This document shows, in pieces, positions 22,766 to 35,070 of a stretch of 64,000 nucleotides of DNA. Location: assembly GCA_951213105.1 (NCBI GenBank), contig OX578137.1, forward strand, positions 76,235,104-76,299,103. Direction: 5' to 3'. Each line of letters starts with the position of its first letter. The stretch's first letter is position 1. The notes under the pieces are model-generated. The model had not been told where the DNA came from, did not search any database, and saw nothing but the letters and a program-made list of their open reading frames with translations. The translations under genes were made by a program, and so were the position numbers. The DNA is from Amaurobius ferox (lineage: Eukaryota > Arthropoda > Arachnida > Araneae > Amaurobiidae).

Positions 22766-23005
22766 TATCTAGCTCTAGCTTTTTTTATAACAAGGCCCGA
22801 TATAAAGTTTCGTGAAAATCTAATTATGTTTGTGGCCACAAGAAATTGACCACAGACAGACTGACAGACAGGCGAACATCACTCCAAAAATACTCAAAAC
22901 GAGTTCATGATGTTTTAAAACGTATGGCATCAAAATCTCGAATTCGAAAATTTTCGTGAACACAATACTTTCTCTATACTGTATTACATAATATTTAAAA
23001 GTAAA
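22766..23005 (+). mobile_element. Family D repeat
   Basis: Blocks in order: TCTATCTAGCTCTAG, TATAAAGTTTCGTGAAAATC, TTTGTGGCCACAAGAAATTG, ACCACAGACAGACTGACAGA, CATCACTCCAAAAATACTC, AAATCTCGAATTCGAAAATT and CACAATACTTTCTCTATAC, ending AAAAGTAAAAA. It matches the minus-strand copy at 4505-4885 and shares the CAATACTTTC tail with families A and B. No terminal hairpin as good as that in A is seen. Confidence 0.78.
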
Positions 23006-23774
23006 AATAACTCTTAATATTAACCTCTCTGTATTTAGTAATGTCTGTCGTCGGTCTGAAATTGGGAATCAGAAACCAAGGATTTTTTCTGACGCTTTCC
23101 AAAGTCTGTGAATAATCTCCTAGTTAAAGTTTTGCTGTCCTTTGAGCTATACAGGAATTTGAAAATAAGTTGAACTACCCCCTCCCCCCAATCATTTTAG
23201 TTTAGAAATAAATAAACCTGTGGAGCGTATATCTAGCTGAACTGACTGTTTTCCTATTTGTATATCGTACGGTCCTTTTCTAACAATATTTTAAATTTCA
23301 AACATACCGTAGTATTTTCATGCTGTAAGAGAAAATTAAGCAATGCAATTAAAACATAAATTAAGTTACAAAGCAGCATATAGCTATTTCCAGGATACGT
23401 TGGATTATTTTCATCATTGCTAAAAAACCTACAAACCCGAAGTTCAAAAGTCGAACTGGGCAATCTTCGTATTTAGCGTTATTCTTGATGATGCCGTGAG
23501 ACTTTAGTCGACTTTATACTTAAAAGCATTTTTGACAAGTTTCTTAATTTTTTTTCAAGTTTCTTTTTTTTAGTTAGCAACGTCATTATGTCGCCGATAA
23601 ATCGGGCTCATCTGGCTGATATCTGTTAATACATATTATTTTAATGCATCTACATCCCTAACGTAATTCAAAGTATATAATTTTTTTTCCGAAAGGAGAA
23701 TACTGTCATCATTATTCAAGGAATTTATCACGTTTGTACCTACAAAACTTTCTCTATACAGTAGTATAAAATAC
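23006..23774. other. AT-rich DNA without recognised feature
   Basis: Short open stretches at 23254-23463 and 23636-23818 lack motifs. Words such as GTCGCCGATAA near 23592 hint at a family A remnant, but not enough to call. Confidence 0.4.
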
Positions 23775-24584
23775 CTGATGTGGGCAGCACATGACTTTCT
23801 CTGCAGACTCAAATTCATTTTCTCTTTATTTCTTTAATAATTCAGTAGATTGAGTTTAATTGCACAAAATAACACTAATTTTGCATTTTTAATTCAATTT
23901 TTGTTTTTATTTGGTAATTGGGCATTTTTCCGAAAGCAGCGTATCAAAAATGCAAGAAATCTCAAATATCTTGAAAACTGTTAGTTCTAAAGTAGTGGAG
24001 TTGGTTATATTCTTTTTCTCGTCAAAACTTGCGTATAAAACAAGAATTTAATTGATACATTTGAGCATACTAGACTTTATTTTTTAGATTTTGGCGACTT
24101 TTGAGGGCCATTTCGTACAAAATGGCAGGTTGTTCTTTTCCGAATCGAACCAAAATCTAATCAGCACCAGAATATCCTACAAGAAACTTATCTACCAAAT
24201 TTTGTGAAATTTGGTCAATTAGTATTTTAGCTAGAGTAGATACATGAAATTTTTACGAGCCATTTCGCAAGAACAGGCGGGTTCTGTTTATCCGAATCAT
24301 ACCAAAATCTAATTAGCAACAGGGTCACACCCAAGTGACTTACCTACCAAATTTTATGAAATTCGGTTCATTAGTTTTTGAGTTAGAGTGGATAAATGCA
24401 TTGCACAGACAGATACACAGACACACAGACAGACATACAGACACACACACACAGACGTCACGCTAAAAATAGTCTTCTCGTATTCTTGAGGTTTCAAAAC
24501 GTGTAGATCCATCAAAAACTCGAGTTGTGATTTTCGGCATGATTCCAATATTTCCCTACCATGTATTGCAAGGAAAGTAAAAAA
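23775..24584 (+). mobile_element. Family B repeat, full length
   Basis: It starts CTGATGTGGGCAGCACATGA and ends CCAATATTTCCCTACCATGT..GGAAAGTAAAAA. The body carries two repeats of GGCCATTTCG..CCGAATCG/ATACCAAAATCTAAT and of CCAAATTTTGTGAAATTTGG. A CAGA/CACA tract (24406-24455) and the 3' block GACGTCACGCTAAAAATAG, TTTCAAAACGTGTAGATCC follow. It is joined head to tail with the next copy. No coding capacity. Confidence 0.85.
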
Positions 24585-25311
24585 TATGATGTGGGCAGCA
24601 CATGACTTTTCCTGCAGACTTATAATTCAATTTTCGTACTCATTTGGTAACTGTACCTACTTTCAAAGGTGGCATAGAGAAAATACGAAAATAATAAAAT
24701 ATGTCGAGAACGGCTAGTCCTAGTGTAATGGCGTTGAGCTTATTCTTTTCTTCGTTAAAAATTACGTATAAAACAAGCATTTAATGGATATATTTGAGCA
24801 TATGTAGTTTTTTGTTTTAGATTTTGGCAATTTTTGCTGGCCATTTGCAAAAAAAAAGGCAGTTTTTTTTCCGAATCGTACCAAAACCTAATCAGCACCA
24901 GGGTGACCCACTAATCTACCGCATTTATCTACCGAATTTTGTTAAATTCGGTCCATTAGTTTTTCAGCTAGAGTGGATATAGGCAATTTTTGCAGACCAT
25001 TTCGCAAAAAATGGCGGATTATTTTATCTCGAATCGTACTAAAACCTAATCAGCACCAGGGTCACATCCAAGTGACTTATCTACCAAATGTTATGAAATT
25101 CGGTCCATTAGTTTTTGAGTTAGAGTGGATACATACATTGCACAGACAAACAGACAGACACACACACACACACAGACGTCACGCAAAAAATAGTTTTTTC
25201 GTATTCTAAAGGTCTCGAAACGTGCAGATCCGTCGAAAATTCGAGTTGCGATTTTCGGCAGGATTCCAATACTTTCCCTATACATTACCATGCATTGCAA
25301 GGAAAGTAAAA
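24585..25311 (+). mobile_element. Family B repeat, full length, in tandem
   Basis: It begins TATGATGTGGGCAGCACATG directly after the terminal AAAA of the preceding copy. It ends with CAATACTTTCCCTATACATT, then a TGCATTGCAAGGAAAGTAAA tail that can fold back on itself. The body, microsatellite (25143-25174) and 3' block correspond to copy one. Confidence 0.85.
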
Positions 25312-25889
25312 GAAATAGAAATTAATGTAGATATCAAAAATGCCGTTACAACAAAATTAATGAATGCATAATGTGAAGAATTTTTAACTCGCAGACGATT
25401 TGTATAAATATCAATAATTTTCTACAATTTGAAATATGGATGCATAAGAAGGACGATATAGTTTCAGATATTTCAATAAAGTATTAGTGTATCACCATTT
25501 CAGAGTATATGTGATGAACAAATATAATTCTATATTAAAATTCGATGTAATTTTCTTATACCTTTGTTCTATTCTCACGGCCCTGTAATATGTTTTCCTC
25601 CATCATCCAGTTTATTAGCAGTAAATAATACGAATACAATTATCCAGGTGGGGACTGGTTTCCAAGGTCAATAAAGATAATTAAATTCATTGTAAGAGAA
25701 GGGAATTGAATACACACTTAACAGATACATATTATCTTTTTCATTCGTTTAGTTATTACCTTTACAGTAACCAAACTGATATAATTATTCTTCATTACTT
25801 TAAATTATTGTATAAAGTTTTACTCGTCTATAACTCTTCCAATATACATAGTAAAATGTATTGAAAAAGTATTGAAAAGAACTCTATTC
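25312..25889. other. AT-rich DNA without recognised feature
   Basis: Nothing recognised. Confidence 0.45.
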
Positions 25890-26480
25890 AAATTTCAGTT
25901 TCAGAATTCACACGTTTTGAGCATTACTGAATTGAAAAGTTTTTGAGGTGTTGTCTGAGTGTATATACTATTTGTGTCTCCTTGAGTCTGTGGAGATGAT
26001 ATCTTAAGAATGAATCGAGTGAATCGAATGAATTTAGGTTCGATTATCACAATTTGTGAATAACGGAAATGTATAAATTAGACGTACAATGAAACATTCG
26101 GAAGGCCCTCAAATAAATTTCCGAATATTTTTCAAATCATTAAAATATTCGAGAATTCAATCATGTTAAATAAATAATCATTTTAGTAGTAGTTTAACTT
26201 TAAAAAACGAATAGAACTCATTTTAGAAATGGCACAAAAAGGTATCGAAGATAATACATCTTTGTCAAATAAATTTATTTAAAAAGTTACAAAATTTTTT
26301 AAAAAGAACGAAGTTTTGTTACAAAAGTTTATTTTTCATATGTAATGTCATGCGACAAATTTGTTAACTTAATTCTCGCGATCAAATCCGATTCATGCAC
26401 GAGAAAATACACTTTCTGCAACATTTTTACATTTTGACGCCAAAAAATTCGCCTAATGTCCTTTATTTCACGTGATATTA
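25890..26480 (-). repeat. Family A repeat, strongly diverged
   Basis: On the minus strand a recognisable order remains: the AACATTTTTACATTTTGA..GTGCATGAATC region, a TTCGAGAATATTTTAATG-like stretch, CTTCCGAATGTTTC, TCATTCGATTCACTCGATTC, GATATCATCTCCACAGACTC and ACACCTCAAAAACTTTTC. No ends are preserved. The microsatellite is reduced. Confidence 0.55.
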
Positions 26481-27403
26481 AAAAAATGGTAATGATATTT
26501 TGAGGTGGATTTTGTATGTGGGGGAATAAATAAGGCGTTACTCTTGTTCGTCGCTTCACTTGGAACTACAAAGTACCAATATGAATTAGGAACATCTAGG
26601 GGACGGTTAGTGAAAGCTTCAAGCTGTGTTGCATATTTGTGAATTTATTACAGTAGAACTTCCATAACTCACTTTTTCATATATTAAAAGTTTCTTCTTT
26701 CAAAAGTATATTGCTAGTTCTTAATTCATGAATCTGAATTGTTGTTAAGCCGTTTTATCTTTCCTTTCACATTTGACATATTATAGTTCCACTATACTTC
26801 TTTTAAACAATTTTAAGTAATTTTCCAATTTTATCCAACCCTGATGTGACCATTCTTGCTATGATTAATCTTCTATCCATAGTAAACTTCTACCCAGAGT
26901 TACCCATAGTAAACCTATTATTAAAATGTTTAAAAAATGTTGTCCTTATGATATATTATTCTTTAACTATTCAAGATAATTTTAAATATCTCATCAGTTA
27001 AACTACTTGAGCAGAAATATTTTTATACTTGCATAAAGTTTTTTATAATACGTACTGTATATATAAGGAGGCTAAATCAATATATTATTGCTTTTAAGTC
27101 ATTAATTGCTAATGGACTTCCTGTTATTTAGCAAAGACTTGTGTCCTAATAATTAAAGTTCTAAGTGTTGGCGCCTTCTTTAGGAGATTTTTGTGAAAAT
27201 AAACGCGGCCATTTCAGCCACGTTCATACTCACAGAATCCGTCGAACGTGCAACTCAATCTTTGTGAAATTCAAAGCCCGCTTTATAGCAAGACTGAATT
27301 TGTCAGCCATCACAGAAGTTCGCGTAATTACGGAATATAGCAATTTTTCTAGTTGTGATTATAGAGATTGGCTATTCTGGACTGAAGAATATTTTTAAAA
27401 AAA
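26481..27403. other. AT-rich DNA; possible unidentified fragment at 27165-27398
   Basis: The 27165-27398 interval is open for 77 codons on the plus strand with more balanced composition than its flanks, but has no recognised motif, acceptor or donor. The rest is AT-rich. Confidence 0.3.
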
Positions 27404-28340
27404 TCTGATGTGGGCAACACATGACTTTCCTTATATAATGCAAGGAATTTGCTACTTTTACAGTAAAAAAAATAGGTTTTTCTTATAGTAGATACTTATA
27501 TTCTTTCCACGATATTGAATTTTCGACAATTTGTCGTCATTTTCATTGATTTAGCATCATTTTTATCCATTTGACGATATGTTCGTTAATTTGGCAACAT
27601 TTCAAAAAGTCGCCAAGTGGGCGACATTCCACCAAATTAGTCGCCAAAATCTCGCCAAGCGTTATGGACGAAGAACTAAGTTATTCTTATAGCAGATAAA
27701 TGACTATTGGCTTTCAAATACAAAAGTATTACTCAAAGTACCTTTTCTCATGAATGGAACGAGCTATATCCACGAGAATGATGTCACCCAATTTATCGCA
27801 TGATATTACATATGAAAAGTGACCATGTTTCTCAACAGTTAATATTTTTTTTTAATTTATGGGATTTTTTGATACATTTATTTAAAAAATGTGCAATATC
27901 TCTAAAACGGTTCATGCTAACGTTCTAAGGTTTATGCCAATTGTTTTCTGAAGAAAAATTACATAAGAAATGTCTATTTGCGCAACTTTATTAAAGGTTT
28001 TGATTTTTTGATGATTTTTTCAAAATTTCACTCGAAAATTTAGAGGGGTTCTGAACATTCGATTATGTTTTAAAACAACAGGCTTCCAGTATTCATGGAT
28101 TGTGATTTTTGTACCAAATTTCATTCGAATCGCTCCATTCGTTCGTGAGATATCGTCTCCACAGACTCACTCATACATACACACACAGGCTGTCACTCAC
28201 ACACACAGACGTCTCCTCAAAAATGTTCGATTCTTGATCAGGGATGCTTGAAACGTGCTCTCCCGTCGAAAACTCGAATTCGAATTTTCGACCCCGTCAC
28301 AATACTTTCCTTATACATTAAGTATATAAGAAAAGTAAAA
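27404..28340 (+). mobile_element. Family A repeat, full length
   Basis: The 5' end TCTGATGTGGGCAACACATG follows an A-run, and ACTTTCCTTATATAATGCAA comes next. Internal GGCAACATTTC and GTCGCCAAGTGGGCGAC (27609-27625) lead into the AATGGAACGAGCTATATCC and CGGTTCATGCTAACGTTCTA segments. A CA tract (28170-28207) precedes CGAATTTTCGACCCCGTCAC and the terminal hairpin ACTTTCCTTATACATTAAGT..ATAAGAAAAGTAAAA. The 5' word ACTTTCCTTATA is roughly the reverse complement of the 3' end, forming offset inverted repeats. Confidence 0.87.
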
Positions 28341-30476
28341 AGCGATCCATGGATATTGGTATCCGCAACGGGAGTGCGATCCTAGTTCTGGATTATATTC
28401 AGACGAATTGTAGACAAAATTTTTATCTCTAACGATTATTGCATTTTAGAATCCATAAAACATTTTTCTTTATTTTATGAATTCTTTTTATGTTAGCTTT
28501 GTGCAAAGCTTACGGAAAAATAACTTTATAAAGTTAATCTTTGATACTCCTGTATCCACAACATATGAATTCTGTAAAATATCCGAATACTTTTGATTAT
28601 ATAGCGTAGTTTTAAGAATTTAGGTATATACATAGTCAATAGTCATAAGAATCATGTGGATCAATAAAATATTATTAAAACTTAATTCTATTAAAAATAT
28701 ATATTAATTTATCAGCACAAGAACAAGCGATTTCCTAGTCACATAGTCTACCGTTCTCCACTTAAATGAGTCAGAGGATCGTGTTTGGATTTTAGAAATT
28801 TATTTTATTCTTAAACAATTTCAGAAAAGCATTAACTTCCAAAGTGCTCTTCTGAAATAGATACCAAAAGGCAACTAAATATTATTAGACAGTTTTACTT
28901 GCTATTATATGAAAATTCCATACAGAAATGATTTTGTGATGTTAGAAAATTATATCAAGTTTCATTTATTTAGATGTGTCTTTATTTAAAATGACTTAGA
29001 AGATTTCAATTTTGAGCACCATTGTATGTATAAATCGACACAACTTTCCGATTTTATTTTTTCAAATTATTTACGATAAGAGAAGAAAGAAAAATACATT
29101 CTTAAACGATATATTTCTCGTTGCTTATACTATCAAACGCTGTCAAAACTACAATCAAAATTCTTTTTAATGAATCACCGAAGCGTAGACAGCTAAATAC
29201 ATTGTGTAAATGTGTAACAACAGGTAGAACAAAAAAAAAAAAAAGAAAAGACATAAAAATGCTGCAAAAGTTATCAATCATTTTTGAAAACCTGAGGTTC
29301 TTTTATATTTCTAAAGCGGTAAAATGGATGATTGTGTCAAGGACCAATGACTCTAAGATCTCGTTTTTGAAATTGCTCATAACTGGACGCTTATATTTAT
29401 CGTCTGCGTTGTAATTTAAGTTAAATGTTTTGATTGCTAAAAATTGCCATTTGATTCACCCTTTAACAGAGTGTGTAACAAAAGTAAATGAAAATCCATG
29501 AATGAGGGAAATGCCTTACTTTTTATAAGATTGCGATTTGTTTTTTTGTCTTTTTAGCTTTCTGTTGCATGTGAAACATGTTTACGGATTTTGATTTTTT
29601 CACAATTGTTCACCTTACAAAATTTCGAACGTCTATAACCTTCAGTTTGTCTTTAGCCTTGGTCATCTACTCGCTCGGTCAAATTCGGTGCAAACTTTTC
29701 ATTATTAAAATTTATTAAAAGGGAGTCCAACATTCAGTTTCTTTGTAATAAATTAAATTATTTTCATTCATACTTATCCATTTATTTAAATTCTTTGATT
29801 TTTTCAAAGTGAATTAGGTTTTGGATACAGTTAAACTACGTATGTTTTATTAAAGAAAATCCTAATAAAACTTAATAATTGCCTGCCTTAATTTTACTGA
29901 AAATTGAAACAGTATTTTCAGATCATTAGACTTTTCTACAGAATGTTTTTTTTTTCTTACAAAAATGACCAGAGTGGGAAAAAAAGAGAAAAACGAAATA
30001 ATACCTGATATATGCCTCATGAGACAAACATATTATCCCTTTTGCGTACAAATCACTCATTTACTATAGCTTTATATAAGGAAACGCATTCAATGATTAC
30101 GAAGATTATAAGTTCAAAAATTTAACAGATAATGGGATGCACTTGGCTGTTTCTGTTTTGTGAAAGCATTGCCATAAAATAGAGATACAGTGACAATGAA
30201 ACTGAGAAATAAATAAAAAATTAGAAAGCCAAATAACTGTGTAAAATGAGAAAATAAAACGAGTCTTTAAAAAAGTTGGTAAATTGGTTGAACAGAATTC
30301 TTCAATGCATTAGATTATATATCATATATGTACATTATCAATATATCTTAAATTATACATTGTAGATATGAATTAGATTTTTCATTAATGACATATATTA
30401 GATTAATAAACATTAAATTATCCTAAAATTTCCAAAAATAATGTCTTTTACACTTTTGAAATAACTCATAAAAAGA
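28341..30476. other. About 2.1 kb of AT-rich DNA without recognised feature
   Basis: No repeat partner, inverted ends, RNA or credible exon was found. A 97-codon open stretch at 29121-29414 is lysine- and isoleucine-rich, as expected by chance at this composition. Confidence 0.45.
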
Positions 30477-30640
30477 TATTTTCTATTAAGAAAAATATAA
30501 TATTTCTTAATAGATAAGATTTCTTAATAGAAAGATTAGAGAGATAGTAGATTTCTTAATAATAGATTAAAGAAATAACAGATTTCTTAATTAGAAAAAT
30601 AATAGATTTCTTAAGATTTCTTAATAGAAAAATATAAAAC
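30477..30640. repeat. Short-unit repeat cluster, ATTTCTTAATAG
   Basis: ATTTCTTAATAG or close variants occur about six times, and the reverse complement CTATTAAGAAA occurs at the left edge. The cluster can therefore fold and probably grew by slippage. Confidence 0.75.
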
Positions 30641-31097
30641 GGAAATTTTCATTTAAAAAACACATTCAGATTATTATGGTTTAAGCAACTTAAATGCATA
30701 ATTTTTTTTGTACTAATATATCATTTATTTATATGTACATATTACTTCTGTAAGGTTTCTTACTGTATACCGTCTAATACTTAAAGCAAAAATACAGATT
30801 TTAAATTAAAGGGTACGGCCTGTATGATACATTTATTTTATATATTGGATCACGAAATATTTTATAAAGTTTTTGGAATTCTAAGAGCATTTTGCCCATG
30901 AATAGCAACATTCGAAGGAATATAAACATACAATCATATCTGTAACTGTTTTATGCATACAAACTAACAAAATATTATTTAAAAAAATAATTGCCAGCGG
31001 ACAAGCATCGCCCATTCTGTGAATCCATCACCATTGTCCATTGCTTGAATTCCATCACCACATCAATAATAATGAGGTATCAATACAAAGACAAGAA
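30641..31097. other. AT-rich DNA without recognised feature
   Basis: Nothing recognised. Confidence 0.45.
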
Positions 31098-31423
31098 TAT
31101 ATTTTATGGAACAATTTGAATATTACCCAAAATTTTCGAAGCAATTTGTGAATTTTAAATCTGCTTAAAAATGTTTGAAAAATTAGGTCCCATAGGGTTC
31201 AATGTATTTCATTTTTTCAACCCGGGTTCAATCCAAAGATAATTGGGTGATATTATTCATTTATATTCCCATAGGTTCTACAGACCGTCTGAACAACATA
31301 CTAAAATTTAATTTTGATTAAATCATTTTTACGGCAGTTATCGTGCTAACGGACAGACAAACAGACAGACAGACAGAATGAACAAAGTCATAAACACTTT
31401 TCAACTTTGTTGTAAAGTGTTAG
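31098..31423 (+). mobile_element. Family C repeat, 3' part
   Basis: ATTTTATGGAACAATTTGAA, TTTTCGAAGCAATTTGTGAA, AGGTCCCATAGGGTTCAATG, ACCCGGGTTCAAT, a (CAGA)n tract (31356-31378) and the terminal hairpin ACACTTTTCAAC-TTT-GTTGTAAAGTGT match the copies at 31424-32588 and, reversed, 37488-38640. The upstream body is missing. Confidence 0.85.
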
Positions 31424-32588
31424 TTATCACAATACACATTAATTTATTGTATTTGAAAACTTAAAACTTCATCGAAAGAAATGAACTTGTTTCAAATGAC
31501 GGCATTGAAATATAAATTGCCTGGTTTAAGCATCTCTAAAATGCGATACATTCCTCGGTAATATTTTTAAAATTATCATAATACTACAATAACTTATTAT
31601 ATTTGAAAATTTCGTCGAAAACAAATGAACTTTATTCAAATGACGTCATCAACATATAAATCGTCTCTAAATAAAAGCAGCATTTCATTCATAAACATTT
31701 TTTCAATCCTTTCATTCATAACAATACTATAATAATTTATTTTATTTAAAAATTTAAAACCATGGAGGTACAAGTAAAATTTAACTCTATGCTTAAAACT
31801 TCATCGAAAAAATCGTCTGGGTTCTGTGTGTAAAATCAATGAATGTTTTATTCATATCAGCTATATTGCAAACTCCATGAGCTAAATAATTTTACGTTAA
31901 AGAAATACAGTAATTCTTATACAACTCATCCTACATCTTTTGGTGTTTACATTTTCCATAAGTAAAAATTAGGCTTTGTTGTAGAAATAATCAAAGTTTG
32001 ATAATCATTTAAACTCAAATATATTGTAATTGCGTTGTTTCAGGATGTAGATGTACATAATTTAAGCAAAAATAAAGCGTTTTTAAGACGTATACAACAC
32101 TAAGTATGAATTAAAAAGAACTTTAAAAATCACGATTTTGAGACAAGATGGATGCCATATTTTATTTTGAAGTGGGTCACGTGATCTCTTCATATAAAAG
32201 GTGTAATTATTATTTTAATTTTTATTTAAGAAACTACTGAATATATTTTGCTGAAATTGTTTTTATAAATTTTATGGGATAATTTGAATATTTCCTAAAA
32301 CTTTCGAAGCAATTTGTGAATTTTAAATTCACTTAAAAAGTGTTTAAAAAATCAGGTCCCGTAGGGTTCAATGTATTTCATTTTTTCTACCCGGGTTCAA
32401 TTAAAACTAATTGGGTGATATTATTCATTTATATTCTCATAAGTCCCAAAGACCGTCTGAACAACATACTAAAATTTCATTTTGATAAAGTAATTTTTAC
32501 GGTAGTTATCGTGCTAACAGTCAGACAGACAGACAGAATGAATGAACAAAGTCATAAACACTTTTCAACTATGTTGTAAAGTGTTAAA
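31424..32588 (+). mobile_element. Family C repeat, longest copy
   Basis: It starts immediately after the previous family C hairpin. The 5' third consists of imperfect internal repeats of about 170 bp (CTTAAAACTTCATCGAAA, AATGAACTTNNTTCAAATGA, TCATAACAATACTATAATAA). A mid-section contains TTACATTTTCCATAAG..AAAATTAGGCTTTGTTGTA, TTGTAATTGCGTTG and GGATGCCATATTTTATTTTG. The conserved 3' part then ends in the CAGA tract and hairpin. No coding capacity. Confidence 0.83.
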
Positions 32589-32628
32589 AAGGAATATCTA
32601 AAGAAGAATTAAGTTCATTTCATGACGC

Positions 32629-32662
32629 CATAAAGGTATAAAAGAACGTTTATACCTTTATG
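32629..32662. repeat. Perfect hairpin, 14-bp stem
   Basis: CATAAAGGTATAAA, loop AGAACG, then the exact reverse complement. It lies about 40 bp beyond the family C end and is not part of the other C copies. Confidence 0.92.
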
Positions 32663-32914
32663 CTCAACACAGTGGACGTTTAATGACATTTAAAAGTCAA
32701 CAAATGTACTCAATTTTGATCCAGAGTTATAATATTACATTACGTGTCCAATGCGACGTTTTTTTTACTAGTGTTTCATTATTTCCAACATATTTCATTT
32801 AAGTGATACAATAAAGTTCTTACAATTATCAGTAATTCAAAATATATAGTATACATTATAGAGTTTGGCACATAACAAATTTCATGTTGCTACTACTCCG
32901 TGAGATGATGAATT
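32663..32914. other. No recognised feature
   Basis: AT-rich DNA between the hairpin and the MITE fragment. Confidence 0.4.
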
Positions 32915-33033
32915 AGGGGACGCCAATGCCTGCAAAGGGGGATCGAACTGTTTGGAATAGGGTATGTCAAATACCTGTCTTTTTGAGAAGTTCTTCGTTT
33001 GGGATTGCCGCTGTTCCCCTATTAAGCAAAAGG
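32915..33033 (+). mobile_element. piggyBac-like MITE, truncated copy
   Basis: CAAAGGGGGATCGAACTGTT, TGTCTTTTTGAGAAGTTCTT and TATTAAGCAAAAGG followed by TTAA (33034-33037) match the reverse complement of the complete element at 44641-44822. The opposite inverted repeat is missing. Confidence 0.85.
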
Positions 33034-33924
33034 TTAAGAAAGATTTTCCGAGCTACTTCAGTCTTTAAAACTTACACATAACATATTTAAATATCAAGCC
33101 ACAGAAAATACTATTTGCAGGAATACTAGGAAAATATTTTATGTTGTAAAAAAAATAACAAATAAAAGCATAGGAGCATATTCAGGAGATATTTTACCAT
33201 ACTGCAAAACTCTACAATGCTTGGGGCTTAGGGCTGTGGAATTGCCTAAGAGAAAATTATGGAATAAATATTCATGGTAATTATAAATAGTTCTGTGGTT
33301 GTGAGCTCAAGACAGAATAATTAGGTAGATACTTAATTGCTTGTAGCGATATCTACTAATGAGCATAGAACATAATCAAATTTTACTTTCACTTTTGATT
33401 CACGTATAAGAACATCTTTTTTACGGTTAATACTAGACATGATTTCAACCAGATCGTTTCCTTTTGTTTCTGGAGAAGGTTATTCTAGATTTGTTAGAGT
33501 AATTATATAGTTAGAAACATTTCCTTATCACTAAATAATAATAGCATGCAAATCAGTTTCCTGGTTAATAATCCTTATCTTCAATCACATTAAATGAATG
33601 TTATCAAAGGTTGAAAGGTTATTTTCATGAAGATATTCCAAATAGGGATAGTGAATATAATTAATGTGAAACAATCAAAACTGGAATCGTGTAGAACTCC
33701 TAAATAAATGTAAACATAAATATAAATTATTTGGATGTGTTAAATGAATGTTAGGTTAAATCTTCAAGGTTGTAAGATATTAATATATACTTTCAGGAAA
33801 TATATTTTTAACATTTGAATTTCTCATAAATTTTATTATATGATATAACAAACAAAAAACATAATTATTATGTGAATAAGAATTTTAGAGATTTGGAAAT
33901 TGTTATAAGCAAAAAAGCTTTCTC
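33034..33924. other. AT-rich DNA without recognised feature
   Basis: Nothing recognised. Confidence 0.45.
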
Positions 33925-34370
33925 TTTTTACTTCCTTTGCAATACATGGTAATGTATAGGGAAAGTATTGGAATCACGCCGAAAATTGCAACTCGAGTTT
34001 TGAACGGATCTACACGTTTTGGGAACTCTACAATACGAAAAACTATTTTTAGCGTGACGTTTGTGTATGTGTGTGTCTATCTGTCTGTGTGTCTGTCTGT
34101 CTGTCTGTCTGTCTGTGCAATGTATGTATCCACTCTAACTCAAAAACTAATGGACCGAATTTCATAAAATTTGGTAGGTAAGTCACTTGGGTAAGACCCT
34201 GGTGCTGTTTAGTTTTTGGTAGGGTTTGTAAAAACAAAACCCGCCTTTTTTGCGGAATGGCCCGCAAAAATTTCATGTATCCACTCTAGCTAAAAAACTA
34301 ACCGAATTTTACAAAATTTGGAAGATAAGTCGCTTGTAGGTTACCCTGGTGCCGATTAGATTTTGCTATC
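33925..34370 (-). mobile_element. Family B repeat, 3' part
   Basis: On the minus strand it ends CCAATACTTTCCCTATACAT..GCAAAGGAAGTAAAAA. Before that come the (CAGA)n tract (34082-34116), two CCAAATTTT units, and CAAACCCTACCAAAAACTAA. The sequence is very similar to 51150-51514 in the plus-strand copy, including CCCTACCAAAAACTAAACGG/ACAGC. The 5' body is missing. Confidence 0.82.
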
Positions 34371-35070
34371 ATTTGGGATTTTGATATGATTTGGACAAAA
34401 TCGTTTTGATTCTTCATCTTTAGATATTTTGATAAGATTTCATAAGCCAAAAAAGTGATAAATGCACAAAAATGTATACCCAATGCATTTGTGTATTTTT
34501 ATGTACATTGAAAAATGCATTTCAGTTGAGAGGTCATAAGATTCTTAAAATATTATAAAGTGAAAAAAAAATTATCATATTCACACTTTCCTTTCCAGTG
34601 ATAAATATATGCTTTCTTTTAATGTGAGTTTTCATTTAACATAAAAAAATATTTTTATGGAGTATGACTAAAAATGCGGTTGAAATTTATGAGCTATTTG
34701 CCGAACAAGAAATTGGTATGACATTTTGCATACAACATTACTCAAAAAACATTATATACAAAACAAAATATTTGGTATTTAATTATATTCCTGGAATAAT
34801 TATTTATTTTGAACCTAAATAAGTTTGTATTTACAGTATATTTCTATTTTATGCAGTGTTGCATTTTCCCAAAATTTTCGAAATGTCAGCAACATAACCG
34901 TATATTCATATTACAATAAAAGACAGTGAAAAAATTTATGTAGGCACATTTTATAAAGACATATATATATTATATATTCTGAAACTTCCATGAAAAAATT
35001 TAAGAACTTTCAGAATTATCTAAAAAAAAAATAAATAAATAAATAAAATAAAATCACATTCTGAAAAAAA
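34371..35070. other. AT-rich DNA without recognised feature
   Basis: Contains an (AAAT)-like stretch at 35028-35050 just before the next family A copy. Confidence 0.45.

Noticed and set aside
27404..28340. Classic Helitron with CTRR end
   Set aside because: The 3' hairpin is followed by GTAAAA and not CTRR, so only a Helentron-like comparison is made.
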